Source: Fragilaria crotonensis (Eukaryota > Bacillariophyta > Fragilariophyceae > Fragilariales > Fragilariaceae). From it: a DNA stretch of 52,503 nucleotides. The notes beneath the pieces are model-generated. The model had not been told where the DNA came from. It saw only the letters and a list, made by a program, of their open reading frames with translations, and did no database searches. The stretch is from positions 1 to 52,503 of the forward strand of contig JAKSYS010000439.1 of assembly GCA_022925895.1 (NCBI GenBank), read 5' to 3'. The translations under genes and the position numbers were made by a program. This document shows, piece by piece, positions 1 through 10,145 of this stretch (position 1 is its first letter; the number at the start of each line of letters is the position of its first letter).

Positions 1-789
1 CAAAATACACGTACGTCACAGCGCACGCAAAAATTACATGTAATGCAAACGTACTTAGACCAGCACTGATATGTGGTACATTGACGTACCATATACTGCG
101 CAAGCATGGTGTGACGTGCAGTACAAATGCACAACAGCGTGAACGTCGACGTGACAGAAAGTATCGCCATTCGCCATACTACAGCGTACAGTGTGACCAA
201 CGGCTCGCACAGCGTTGTGTGTATGCATACAATTCTAACTACGTACCGGTACGTAATACGTACACTATCATCGTAGTGAACAAAGCAATACAGCAATACA
301 GCATGCACAATGCAGTGTGCTCTACAGGTACATACTACACTGAACATGAACAATGCTAGTACCGCCGTACCTGCTAGTACAAGAACACGGTACAAGTGTA
401 CTAGTACTGTTCTTCACTGTGACTAATGTACTATACTTCTTAGGCACTCGAACCAGCATTCCTTGAACGACTAAAAAAATTCAAATGCAGACACTATCAT
501 TTTTTTGGATACATAACGGAAATGCATTTACATACCACTTTGTAGTATGATACGAATAGAAATGTAATCAGTACGAATAAAATATGAATTACAAGTACAA
601 CCAGCCTTTGTGATGTATGTACAAATTGTTAAGCACTAGTAATGTATATACAATATATTGAAATTTGGTTGTGGATGTGTTTGAAAACATGGCGCAGCAA
701 CACAAATTAAATAAGGAGCACGAGCACATGTAGGAGAGCATTACAAAATCACTTTGTGCAACACGGAATCACACACCCGAGTGAGAATC
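1..789. other. AT-rich intergenic DNA, dense in GTAC
   Basis: No gene is supported here. The first 435 bases contain roughly 17 copies of the tetranucleotide GTAC by eye, where one or two are expected by chance. They include a perfect 16-bp palindrome at 240-255 centred on ACCGGT. A 92-codon open stretch at 81-359 has the amino-acid make-up of translated simple sequence (many Tyr, Thr, Val, Cys) and is not accepted as a gene. The last 100 bases before 790 would contain the promoter and leader of the next gene, but no clear TATA box was identified. Confidence 0.6.
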
Positions 790-2483
790 ATGGCAGGGAG
801 GAAGAGGAGATCACGTGAAGACAATGAAGGAAATGAAGAGAACGTGGACCCGAATGAGGATAGGAGGGACAAGAGGCAAGAATGGCAAGAGAAACAAGGA
901 GGTCAGGTAGGCACAGCACAAGGAAGAAATGAACGAGAGCCAAATGCACCAAATCAAGACCAGGTAGATCATTCGAGAAGCCAATCTCCCACTAGAGGTA
1001 GTGGAAATGCAGCTGATCACCACTCTCCATTTAGAGGTGGTCATCATGCTCGGCACCACTCTCCATCTAGTAGAGGTGGTAATGAAGGCTCTCACCAACA
1101 TCAACAAGGAATACAAGAGAGACAGCGGAACCAGCAAAATCAAGGACGGACTGATGACTCAAGAAGCCAATCTCCCACTGGAGCTAGTGGTAACGCAACT
1201 GATCACCACTCTCCATTTAGAGGTGGTCTTCATGATCGGCACCGCTCTCCATCTAGAGGTGGCAACCCAGGATCTCGACAATATCGAAACAATCCTCATG
1301 ATTGGCATCGACATAATTGTCAACCTGATCATCGCTCTCCATTTAGAGGTAATGATCAGGTGCAGGATGACACTCCATTTAGAGGTCGTCCTGCTGACAG
1401 ATTGTGGCAACGTCAACGTGCGCATGAATCCCACCGTTGTCATCCGCGGGAAGGTGGTAACGCCAGATCTCGAGGACGATGGAGTCGGAGGGATGAGGCT
1501 TCTTTGTCTGGAAGTGAATCCAGTTATGATTCAGGATATTCCTTGACTGACGATGACGGTCCTCTGTCTCGTCGATCAAGAGGACAAACTGGTGAGGATA
1601 ATATCCGAAAAAAGGCTATGTCATACAGAACTGCCCATGATAGTCAAAAGAAGCACATCGTTGATAGAATTCAAGTCGTTGTAAAGGGAATGATATTCAG
1701 GAAGATGAAGTTCATTACGAGTGAGGCAATGTTCAATAGAGCAATGAAGATTGTTCTTGAAACTGAAGAACCAGATGACGAGGACGAATTTGTGAGGATA
1801 TACAAGACATGTGTTGTTGGCAGCATCAATGGCAAGAGAAGTACCTGTGAGCAGGCAGGTGGGAGGATTGTCAAGGAACTACTTCGTCAACTTGATTACG
1901 CCAACGCAGATGATCTTAACCCACCATACTCAATGCAGACACTTGAAAAATTGAGGCAAGGAGAACATGAACTTGACAAGAAAGCATTTCAGTGGTTTAT
2001 TGGGAGTTTCTGGCATGTGTGTCGGAAAGAAAGTTTGGGAGGAAAAAGTACTATTACAGGGTATCTGAAGCTGTTGTGGACAAGGGAAGTCAAGAACTTG
2101 TGGTAACAGTGTCTGATGAGGCTTTTGCTCTCCTCCTTTACGAGAATTACATTGAAAAATGGATAACACGGTATCACACAGAACGCCGTGGCGAGAAGGC
2201 TGATACGAAGATCACGGGCAAATACACATCATCGGTAATGGATCACTGCCTGTATGGAGGGTGGAGTGCGGAGGGAGTTGCGAGATTCAATGAATTGTCG
2301 ATGCTTGTAGATAGGGACAGAAAGAGTGCTAATGCAAAGAAAGCTGAAGAAGAAGTGCTCCTTGCATTGAGGAGACAAAAATTTGGAGATCGCGTGGACA
2401 ATGACATTCTGAGAGACCCCGAGGAAGAAGGAGGGAGACGGCGTGTAATGCCTGAAGCAGTAGAGGCGTTTTGTGAATTGTAA
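790..2483 (+). CDS. Unknown family protein A: Arg/Ser-rich N-terminus plus conserved C-terminal domain (two frames)
   Basis: Function unknown. The ATG at 790 opens about 438 codons in one frame. Residues 1-190 are basic and low complexity, with recurring SPFRG and RSQSPT motifs of the kind seen in disordered RS-like RNA- or chromatin-associated regions. A folded-looking part follows (about 270-430), rich in charged and hydrophobic residues. The frame stops at 2104-2106, but the adjacent frame (1992-2483) carries the continuation: a SDEAF-x-LL motif, then KYTSS, then GWSAEG-x2-RFNEL-x3-V-x2-DR. These motifs recur in the gene at 4983-6424, so the second frame is genuine coding sequence. Either one frameshift lies near the A-run at 2042-2046, or a 41-nt GT-AG intron (2019-2059) joins the frames. 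The alignment with gene B slightly favours a frameshift, because residues on both sides of the would-be intron seem to align. Whether it is a live gene, a pseudogene or a mobile-element ORF is open. Confidence 0.5.
967..1269 (+). repeat. Internal duplication in the Arg/Ser-rich region of gene A
   Basis: Two in-frame units starting at 967 and 1153 (offset 186 bp, 62 codons) each encode D-[HD]-SRSQSPT, then GN-A-x-DHHSPFRGG, then H-x-RH-x-SPS. About 117-120 bp of each unit align closely. The distal parts of the units have diverged. Further SPFRG/TPFRG motifs continue to about 1390. Confidence 0.75.
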
Positions 2484-2925
2484 TTGTAACAAGAACAATG
2501 AAATGCTCACGATATAGAATTTTGTCATTATAGGGACACATTGCACAGAGACGCACTACTGGGAGTACATCGGTACAATCAGATGGTGTGTTGTACGGTG
2601 AATGTGACAGATGGAATACAAAGAAGAGAGTGTAACATAGATATCACATGATCAAAGATGTGACACACTGTACAGTCAGTGTGACAAGGCTGTACTATAA
2701 TCGAAAAACATTAGTCCTTTGTACCATTTTGTGGTACGCAATTAGTAGGGAGTACTATTTTGTTCAGGTGTACCAAAATTGATACACAAAAACCATGGTA
2801 CAAATCTGTACCGGACTCAAAAAAATATTTTACAGTTACCACCATATGGTAGGTGTACAACCCGGAACCCTCTGAGGAATTGTATGATCTCAATCAGGCG
2901 TTACAAACTTCAATGACGCCCATGG
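2484..2925. other. Intergenic, no gene seen
   Basis: AT-rich with several GTAC-containing stretches (2560-2830). No supported reading frame. A 60-codon minus-strand stretch at 2711-2893 is treated as chance. Confidence 0.5.
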
Positions 2926-3342
2926 CTTGAACGGTCCTTTGCTGAACAAAGGACTACTGCACCACCAAGTAATGTGGGCTTTACCAGTAAGGCACGACGT
3001 GTAGGCACACTACTCTTTCAAGCAAGATCCTCGCAGGTGACTGATGTCCACACAAAAACTCGGGCTGGTGCAGCAACAGAGAGAAGCAAGGAATGACAGG
3101 AACAATAATTGCGTCCTTGCAACAATTGTGGCCAAACAGCACAACGCCCTCCAAATCAATCAACAACAATGTATCAGACGTCCAATTTCTTGAACGGTCC
3201 TTTGCTGAACAAAAGGACTACTGCACCAACCAAGTAATGTGGGCTTTACCAGTAAGGCACGACGTGTAGGCACACTACTCTTCGAGCAAGATCCTCGCAG
3301 GTGACTGATGTCCACACACAAAACTTGAGCTGATGCAGCAAC
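2926..3342. repeat. Direct repeat, two ~153-bp copies 263 bp apart
   Basis: 2926-3077 and 3189-3342 are near-identical. Both run from CTTGAACGGTCCTTTGCTGA to GATGCAGCAAC/GGTGCAGCAAC, with a few single-base indels and substitutions. The 111-bp spacer (3078-3188) is unique. No reading frame spans the unit. It may be a decayed tandem duplication or paired termini of a non-autonomous element, but no flanking target-site duplication was found. Confidence 0.8.
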
Positions 3343-4982
3343 TGAACAATATTATCAATCAATTGCGATGACAATGCTTGCCTGGTGAAGTTGATGAATG
3401 TAAAACTGACAAAACAGATCAAAATTGGAGTGAGTAATTTACTTATTTCGATTGTGATGCAGCAAAGCAGTTCAGTTTTGGTGGCAAAACAGCAAGATCT
3501 TGATCAGTGGAGCAAGTACGGTGAAAAGAGTACCTACTGTCGAAGGAAAAGCGCAGGTTACAGTGCTCCTACCACCCTGCAGTAGAAGCCACGTGAGTTT
3601 GGCGCGTACTACCAGTAAGCATTCACTGTACAAAAACAACAGTCCTGGTACAACGATGCCGTAGAAAATACGTGGATGTAGAGTTTTTGTACATCCGGGT
3701 TACCCTGCGGCAACACACCAAAATTCCCTGATCTCATCCATTCAAAAAGAACAACAACCTTGTTATCTTCAAAGCCAAAACTCTCACAGATTCATCTCAT
3801 GACATAAGAGGATGGGATGTTACTTACAGAAACGAATTTGGTGAAGAATTGAGAAAAGAGTGAATGGAAGAGTGTCAGTTCACTTGAGGATCTGACACTG
3901 GATGGAGTTGTGTACCAAAAATGAGTTCGACGCATAACGGTCGTTTAACGTCTTTTTAACATTGATTTAACGGATTAAGTCCCGAGAAGGTTGATGCCAC
4001 CTTCACACAAACGCAGGTTTTGTGGTGCATTAACTAGCAAGGTCCGCAGTGGGTCGATGCCGGCAACAAGCAGCAGAATCAAATTGGATGGCAACGTATA
4101 TTCAAAGGCACGCCTACAAGACGAGTATTACCATCGACATCGTAAGCACACCAAATATCGATGCACCGGAACACAATTGCAGAAAAAAAGGTAGATACAG
4201 TGATATAAACGCAGTGGCAACAACGATGGCAAATGCGGAATGAGGATGTTTAAGGCCATTTTCTACGCGCAAAAAAAGCAATAGAACAACGAGCAATCAC
4301 ACAAAAGCTAATAATTATATACAACAACCGTCAACATATGGAACGACGGGTACAGCAATTTTACATACCATCGTGATGAAGTGATGACGCATCTGCAGAG
4401 GCCCACATGAGTCACACTAAATTGGTTAACAATAAACACGTCTTGATCACGCATTAGCGAAAACGAAAGCAATCAAGGTAAGGCGTAAGAACAATACAGT
4501 CGTATTCCAGTCCGGTCCAAGTACCTGCTGAAGTATAGTACGTAAGAACTCAAAAAAGAAGTGCAAACGTTTGAATCGGGTGGGTCGCGTATCCTTTACG
4601 TTAGATACAGCGGCAGTACGTTTATCAAATTTTTAGTTTTGTAATAGCAGGGTACCAGTTAACAATGCTATTAATTTATTACTGACATTTTTAATGCGGG
4701 AAACAATGTTTAAAAATAAAGTATGCGCGGCAGGTTTGATTTTCAAATGAATCGTAGTAAGTAGTATTTTTTGTTTTAAATTTAACAAGTGTTTCGTGTT
4801 ACATTTATACATGCAACGAACCACATGTTGGCACCCATTATTTTTCTTCATGAAGCTCAATGATCAACGTTTGAATAAGTTTGCATTAATCGTGGAATGA
4901 CGAAGACGTATAGCACGCTGAACAAAAATGAGTTCATAAAACACAAAGTTCAAAATACAAACATTTGACTGATTTGTTTCAG
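3343..4982. other. Intergenic, AT-rich, no clear gene
   Basis: Short open stretches (3385-3585, 3991-4243, 4633-4860) have biased composition and no recognisable domain. The last 20 bases before 4983 (pyrimidine-rich, ending TTTCAG) look like a 3' splice site. An upstream exon of gene B may therefore lie somewhere here, but I could not identify it. Confidence 0.4.
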
Positions 4983-6424
4983 ATGAACGGAATGCATCAT
5001 CGCGGTCAACTTGACCCATCATCCGTTTTGGATGATGAACTTCCTTCGATACTTACAAAAAACATGTTGTATATGTCGGGACGAAAACATTGCGCAGTTG
5101 CCGATGCCGTGCAAAGTGATCAAAACGTATATCATCAACCACAGCAGCAAGTAACGCCAATCATGAGTGGTTATTCTCCCATGCCAGCAATGCTAGAAGG
5201 CAGAGTATTAGAGCGTGCGTCAATGCCTGAAAATATTGCAATTGTTCCTCCACATCTTGTACCGCTTAACATGCAGCTTCAAAACACAATTGCATCGCAA
5301 CGCATGATGGTGAAGAGTGTGTTAAAACAAAGTTGTTCAGTCGTCTCAAGTTTTTCAAAAGACTTGCATGGTTTATATGATTTACGACGTGGCACGGTTT
5401 GTTCGATGATTGTTGCTAATTGCAATGTGGCGAAAGAAGACGTCGATGAATACTGGTGGGCAGACATGCGTAAACTTGTTGTTTGTTCTCACACAGATCG
5501 TCGCAACAATGTCATCAAAAACATGCGCTTAAGATTCAGAGGTAAGTGAAATGATATTAATTGCTCGAGTGCAAGCAAATGACTAACGTTTGTTTTATTG
5601 TCACAAATCAGATGGCATGTGTGGTAAGATTCCGCACTTCAAAGTTAACAATGGTCAGAATGCCGATATGGACTACATGTTAGCAATGCGAGACAATTTG
5701 GTTCATTATGTGCATTTAATTGATATCTATGCGCCTTGCATTGTTGGACACAGTAATTGGAATGACAAGGCTAACATGATGAGTTATTGTCGTTCAGATT
5801 CTGGGGTTTTCAATGAGTATGTGTTTTTGCTAAGCGACGAAGCTTTCATGCTTCTTGTTTTACTTAATTACACAGCGACATGGATGTCTGAATTGGCATT
5901 GGAACAATCAAAGGTATGACGATACAGTGCAATGTTTTGAATTTGTTTGATTGCCGTGCTGACACATTGCTAAAAATATGGCCGATACATTGTTACAGAT
6001 TCAAGCACATGTTAATGCTGTTGCTGTTCCGGTCCCCGCTATCGTGGTAAGTTTTGGTTTGTTGCGTGACAGTAACGCAAGCATGCAACAAAACTAACAC
6101 TTGTTGTAATGTTAGGCACCAAAATATACATTGTCACGAAAATAACGCAACGATACTAATGGTGTAGCTGGAATTGGATGGACTGAAGATGGCATGAATA
6201 AGTTTAATGATCTCTACGATTCAGTGAAAGAAGACAGGATTTCGCATGGAGTGATGTTTAATAATCAATTGCTGAATGTGTTTTTGGAGCGCCAACGTGT
6301 TGTGAAACCAAATCCGCAACGTGCAAACAACCGTAAGCGCAAAGCGATGCCACGAGATGATATGGGATGTATTGACACCGTGCTGTGCACAAATGAAAAT
6401 CCAGACGGCATTGTGCCTTTATAA
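4983..6424 (+). pseudogene. Unknown family protein B: multi-exon homologue of gene A with one in-frame stop
   Basis: Function unknown; same family as gene A. Four exons can be read directly: 4983-5541, 5612-5913, 5999-6046 and 6116-6424. The introns (5542-5611, 5914-5998, 6047-6115; 70, 85 and 69 nt) have GTAAGT or GTATGA donors, CAG or TAG acceptors, and GACTAAC or AACTAAC branch-like sites in the first and third. Frame is kept across all three junctions. The product has SDEAF-x-LL (exon 2), KYTLS and GWTEDG-x2-KFNDL-x3-V-x2-DR (exon 4), matching gene A motif for motif. Exon 4 carries one in-frame TAA at 6143-6145, between KYTLS and GWTEDG. Everything after it stays in frame to the terminal TAA at 6422. 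The TTTCAG just before 4983 suggests a further upstream exon. It is either a recent pseudogene by one nonsense change or an error at that base. Confidence 0.6.
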
Positions 6425-6931
6425 TGTGATTAGTTTAATATTGATTAAGATGCAGATATTTACCACACACCAACTCATAAATGGACAGTACAATACAACA
6501 TAATCAGGCGGTGCTAAGTAAAGCAATATGAAATGCAAAATTAAAGATTAACTAGAGACGAAAGATCAGGAATACGCCTGATTAGATTACGTTGTTTCGT
6601 GAGAAGAAACCCAGGATTCCGTATTCTAAATTTTACCGGAATCTATCAATTAGAACTCGGGTGTATCAAAGAGTATTTTGTTGGATTCCGAATTCTGAAC
6701 TTCGGAACATGTGCATACAAAAGTACGGAATACGAAAAAAAAACTAGTACGTGAACAATAATGTGGCATTATTTTGTACGGATCTATGCATAATTTAATT
6801 CGTATAAATCCAAACAAAAAATAGGGATATGTGACACGAATTCAGGTCTTGCTTTTTAGATGTGGTACTGTATTCCTAATAATAATTGTGCAGTGTTCAT
6901 CAAGATTAATTTATACTACATAGTGGGTTCC
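6425..6931. other. Intergenic, AT-rich
   Basis: Strongly AT-rich with repeated GGAATAC/GGATTCCG-like words (6570-6730). No coding signal. It is probably the 3' flank of gene B, up to the LINE insertion site at 6932. Confidence 0.5.
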
Positions 6932-6949
6932 TCACAACTGATTGGAGTA
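6932..6949. repeat. TSD of LINE fragment, 3' side
   Basis: Matches 10189-10206 at 17 of 18 positions; it defines the insertion boundary of the minus-strand LINE fragment. Confidence 0.8.
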
Positions 6950-7080
6950 AAAAAACTCGAGATCTATTTAACGTGCTGCCGCTAAGCCCATGACAGGAGG
7001 CAATCGACTCGCATGGGTGGGCACTACACTGGGGTGTATAGTAGCCACCAGTACAAACACAGATATTCTGGGTGCTTGCG

Positions 7081-8600
7081 TCAACCGTGACGGAAGTATT
7101 CCCGAATAGAACGCATGCCTTGTAATGCTCGCTGTTTGACTCTCCTGTAACTCTCTTGGAAAATAGATCGGTTCACCGATAACCAATTCTTAGTGACACT
7201 GAGTGCTTGCTGATCGTGGTCGCTTGCATCTCGATGCAGTAACCGTTGAACTTGTGTCTCGTACATACTGCGATGTCGATAGATGTTATCCAATTGGTAT
7301 CGAACTTCTCGTCTTGTCGCCTCTGCTCGCGTCCTCTCGTCGTGACCATGAACCTCTTGGTTGCGTGTTTTCCAAAGTGTGTACCAACGTTGCCAGCAAA
7401 ACTGGATTATGCTGGCCTGCCACGTTAAACACATCCGGCTTAAGTCTTCAGTTGCGCTATGGTAATATGCGAGGTATCGTTGTTGGTGCACACACCACTC
7501 GTTGCAAAATCTCCCCATAAACAACTGGTCCCATCCGATGTGGCTTTGGTGGCGTAGAAGAGATTGCAGAGACGGATGACATGACTCGGATGCTATCATC
7601 GAGTCGTCGACGGCCAAAGAGATAAACCACTGGCGTAGACCAGCTAGCATCAAGGCACTTAACCGAGGAGACGTATTGGTTTCTATATGAAGGTCGCGCA
7701 TTGCTGACAAGAACTCGTTTCGCCAACGTTCGCGAGTTGGGTGCTCGCAGCGAAGGATGTGAGCGAAATCTTCTTGAATCGAGCCGCACAATGGGCACGT
7801 TCGGGAGCCGCCATCAAACTTGTTCGCTTGGGCATGGGTGGGTAACATACGATGAAGAAGCTTGACCAAATGGGTATGTGGAACGGTAGTCTTCTTGATG
7901 GCCAGTGCATGTGCATCCCATTGAATGGAGTTGAGGGTTGATGCGTCCCATCCTTGCCTGCGTTGGATATAATCAAGTAATGGTTTGGTGGTAGCTTCGT
8001 ACAGCAACACTTCAGAATACCGACTAGTGACGGTCCCGTCTGGGAGATGTAAATGGGCTCGTGCATGAGGGGACATAAGCACGTTCCCCCGATATGCACC
8101 AAATTCATGATTATATATACCAGCCTGAGTGTCGGCGTCCACGTTGAGTTGACCCATGAGATCCAGGGAGTGGTACGGGGTCGTTTCATCTTGATGGCCT
8201 TTGACGTATTGAAGAGTAACGCGAGGCAAAAATGCCGATTGAATTTCGATAAGAATGTCCCAATCTGGTCAAAGGCAATCCAGAATAACTTCTCTCGGTC
8301 CAAGTCAATCGCAACTTCTTGCTCTTGAGGATCGCGATCACCCTCTTCTTGTAATGTGTCGAGAACTCCTTGACTTGGTGGCCAGCACTCCTCTCCAGGG
8401 TTCATGCATGTATGTGAATTCCTTGATCCGAAGTAAGAATCTAAGGAAGGAAAGCATGCCGTATGCTTCTGCTCTGTAGGATTTTGGTGATCGTCCTCTG
8501 GCGGGGCCCATGCCTGTGGCAAGTCTCTCTCCTCGCAAAGTACTGATGACCCACCCCAAAGACCCGTGTCGCTTTAACTTCACGGATCCATCGCTGACAG
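7081..8600 (-). pseudogene. LINE ORF2 C-terminus: RNase H and zinc-knuckle domains, frameshifted
   Basis: On the minus strand the RNase H domain begins near 8600 with a D-G-S core, followed by YRAEAYGML (second acidic residue). The third acidic region is reached only after a frame change (DTLQEEGD). It resumes in another frame with VTLQYVKGHQD and QLNVDAD, the usual C-terminal RNase H motifs. The 7081-8229 frame then runs 383 codons to a stop at 7081, with a CPLC-x8-H-x3-C zinc knuckle about one third of the way along. Each segment aligns with the plus-strand LINE at 51.7-52.4 kb. At least two frameshifts make it non-functional. Confidence 0.75.
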
Positions 8601-8601
8601 C

Positions 8602-9124
8602 TCAACAGCCAGGCGTTAAATCCAAGCATAGTGTAAATGGGTTGACGTGGAGAGTGACATCACTCAGGAGTTCAGCCTCCCATGGTTCGAGAGTGCTAAC
8701 GAACAATTCGAACGTGGCCGTGGCCGACGTGGGGATGACCGGTGTCCGAATAGTCTGTGATGGAATGCCATGGAGTTTCCAGTATCCACCCTCCTCCGCG
8801 CTGACTTCTGCAGATCGCGCCTGTTCTGGCAATTGGACATATGTCCGTGATGTCACAGAGGATGATGGACGAAATCTGTCATAACCGACGTGACGATGTA
8901 CTGCGTAAGTGTTATCTGCGGTGAGTATGAATAAGGAGCTTCTGTGAATATACGCGAAGGATTGAAACCTTCGTTTGGAAAGGGGCTGCGTCCACGCTCC
9001 CAAGGCTCTGAATAATTGTCCTGTCTCATCACTCCAGAGGCGGTTGGCCGACTGCCATAACTTCCATTCGGTGTCTGACGGTCGATCTTGATGCACGGTA
9101 TGCCATCGTGTGCGCGAGCTCATC
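8602..9124 (-). pseudogene. LINE ORF2 middle segment, downstream of nested insertion
   Basis: Encodes RWHTVHQD, EWKLWQSANRLW and later STLEPWEAELLSDVTLHV. These match RWHSIHQE, EWRLWRKANKLW and SLEPWETDLL of the plus-strand LINE (51.28-51.73 kb). The coding sequence continues across the nested element to 9998-10145 (LLGRPSL|MSSRTRWH), showing that the interruption is a later insertion. Confidence 0.75.
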
Positions 9125-9140
9125 AATGATGGTCGCCCTA
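9125..9140. repeat. TSD of nested element (other copy at 9982-9997)
   Basis: Sixteen identical bases on both sides of the nested element; the perfect match suggests a younger insertion than the host LINE fragment. Confidence 0.85.
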
Positions 9141-9981
9141 AAAAAAACCGAATATCTATTTTACGTGCTGCCGCTGTTCCGGATGACGACGGAACTCGAC
9201 TCACACGGATGACCGCTACCCTGGGGTACAGTAGAGGCCACAATAATTGTTTTGTGTTACTGCAATACTGTTGTACTGCAATTGTGCCAAATAATGCTGC
9301 ATGGAGTCGTTGTATCATAGGGAGGGTGACTGAAGTGCGGGAAAAACCTTGGATCATTGAACTTAGTTGCCGTAGGTTTAGTAGTCGCAGTGTACGTCGG
9401 TAGCATGTAGAGCACCACCATATGGTGCGTAGCGGTATACTCGGAGGATCGGTCACTCCAACTTTCGTTCGGAATTTGGTAGCGGTGTGTTCGGTCATTT
9501 GGAACGCCAAAGGGCGCAAAGCGGAAAGGGGTTGGGTCATGGAACTGGGTGGAGTCACCCCAAGAATAGTCATATCGGATTTCGTCACAGTACTTTGGTC
9601 AGCAGTGAAATAGGTCACGGTGCTGGTATGGATACCATCAATCGGTCGGAGGTCCTTCGTCTCTGATGGTGTTGAATCAAGCAAAATTTGGGGGATAGAC
9701 AGCGTAGAAACAATACCGGTTTCTACATGAGGAAAAAATCGATCACGTCGCACATCTGATGGTACCTCAAACGCTGCAACCGCTCCATACGCGTTGATGC
9801 CAATTGCACCACAATCATTCTCAAGCATATTGGTGTTGATACTTGTAGACGAGAGGTCGGGGGAAGGCTGTAGTGCCATCCGTTGACTTGACTTTGTTGT
9901 GCTCTAAGTTGCGTAGAAAACGTACCAGAACTCACGTAGAAACAACCACTTACTTGGCAAAAACTCCTCGGAAAAAATTCT
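9141..9981 (-). mobile_element. Non-autonomous element with LINE-like 3' tail, nested in LINE fragment
   Basis: An 841-bp insertion flanked by a perfect 16-bp duplication AATGATGGTCGCCCTA (9125-9140 and 9982-9997). Removing it and one copy of the duplication restores the LINE reading frame. Its sense-strand 3' end (about 9152-9240 in plus coordinates) is similar to the 3' end of the host LINE (6964-7050): both share a ~21-nt block ending ACGTGCTGCCGCT and a CTGGGGT block, then end in ATAGAT-x-TCG plus a run of 7-8 Ts. The rest shows no similarity to LINE coding sequence. It fits a SINE-like or deletion-derived element mobilised by the LINE machinery through the shared 3' tail. No tRNA-like head was identified. 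Confidence 0.65.
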
Positions 9982-9997
9982 AATGATGGTCGCCCTA

Positions 9998-10145
9998 GTA
10001 GCATACACGGGTCAAGTTCTTGTCCGTTCGGCTTCGTTATGTCCGATAGTGTTACAGCCTGCAGATACAGGCGACAATAATTCAGTTTTCGAATCTCTGT
10101 CGGTGTGAATCGGTCTGAGTGGACAATTGCGTCCATAAGATACAT
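9998..10145 (-). pseudogene. LINE ORF2 fragment at the 5'-truncation point
   Basis: Encodes IRKLNYCRLYLQAVTLSDIT and then LLGRPSL, aligning with IKKINYCRLYLRAVTVSDLT and GEPSL of the plus-strand LINE at about 51.15-51.27 kb. It is the most N-terminal part of this truncated copy. Confidence 0.75.

Noticed and set aside
81-359. 92-codon open frame near the start
   Set aside because: Composition reflects GTAC-rich simple sequence; no motif, no splice context and no homologue in the window.
4633-4860. 75-codon minus-strand frame
   Set aside because: AT-rich Lys/Leu/Asn composition expected by chance in such DNA; no supporting signal.
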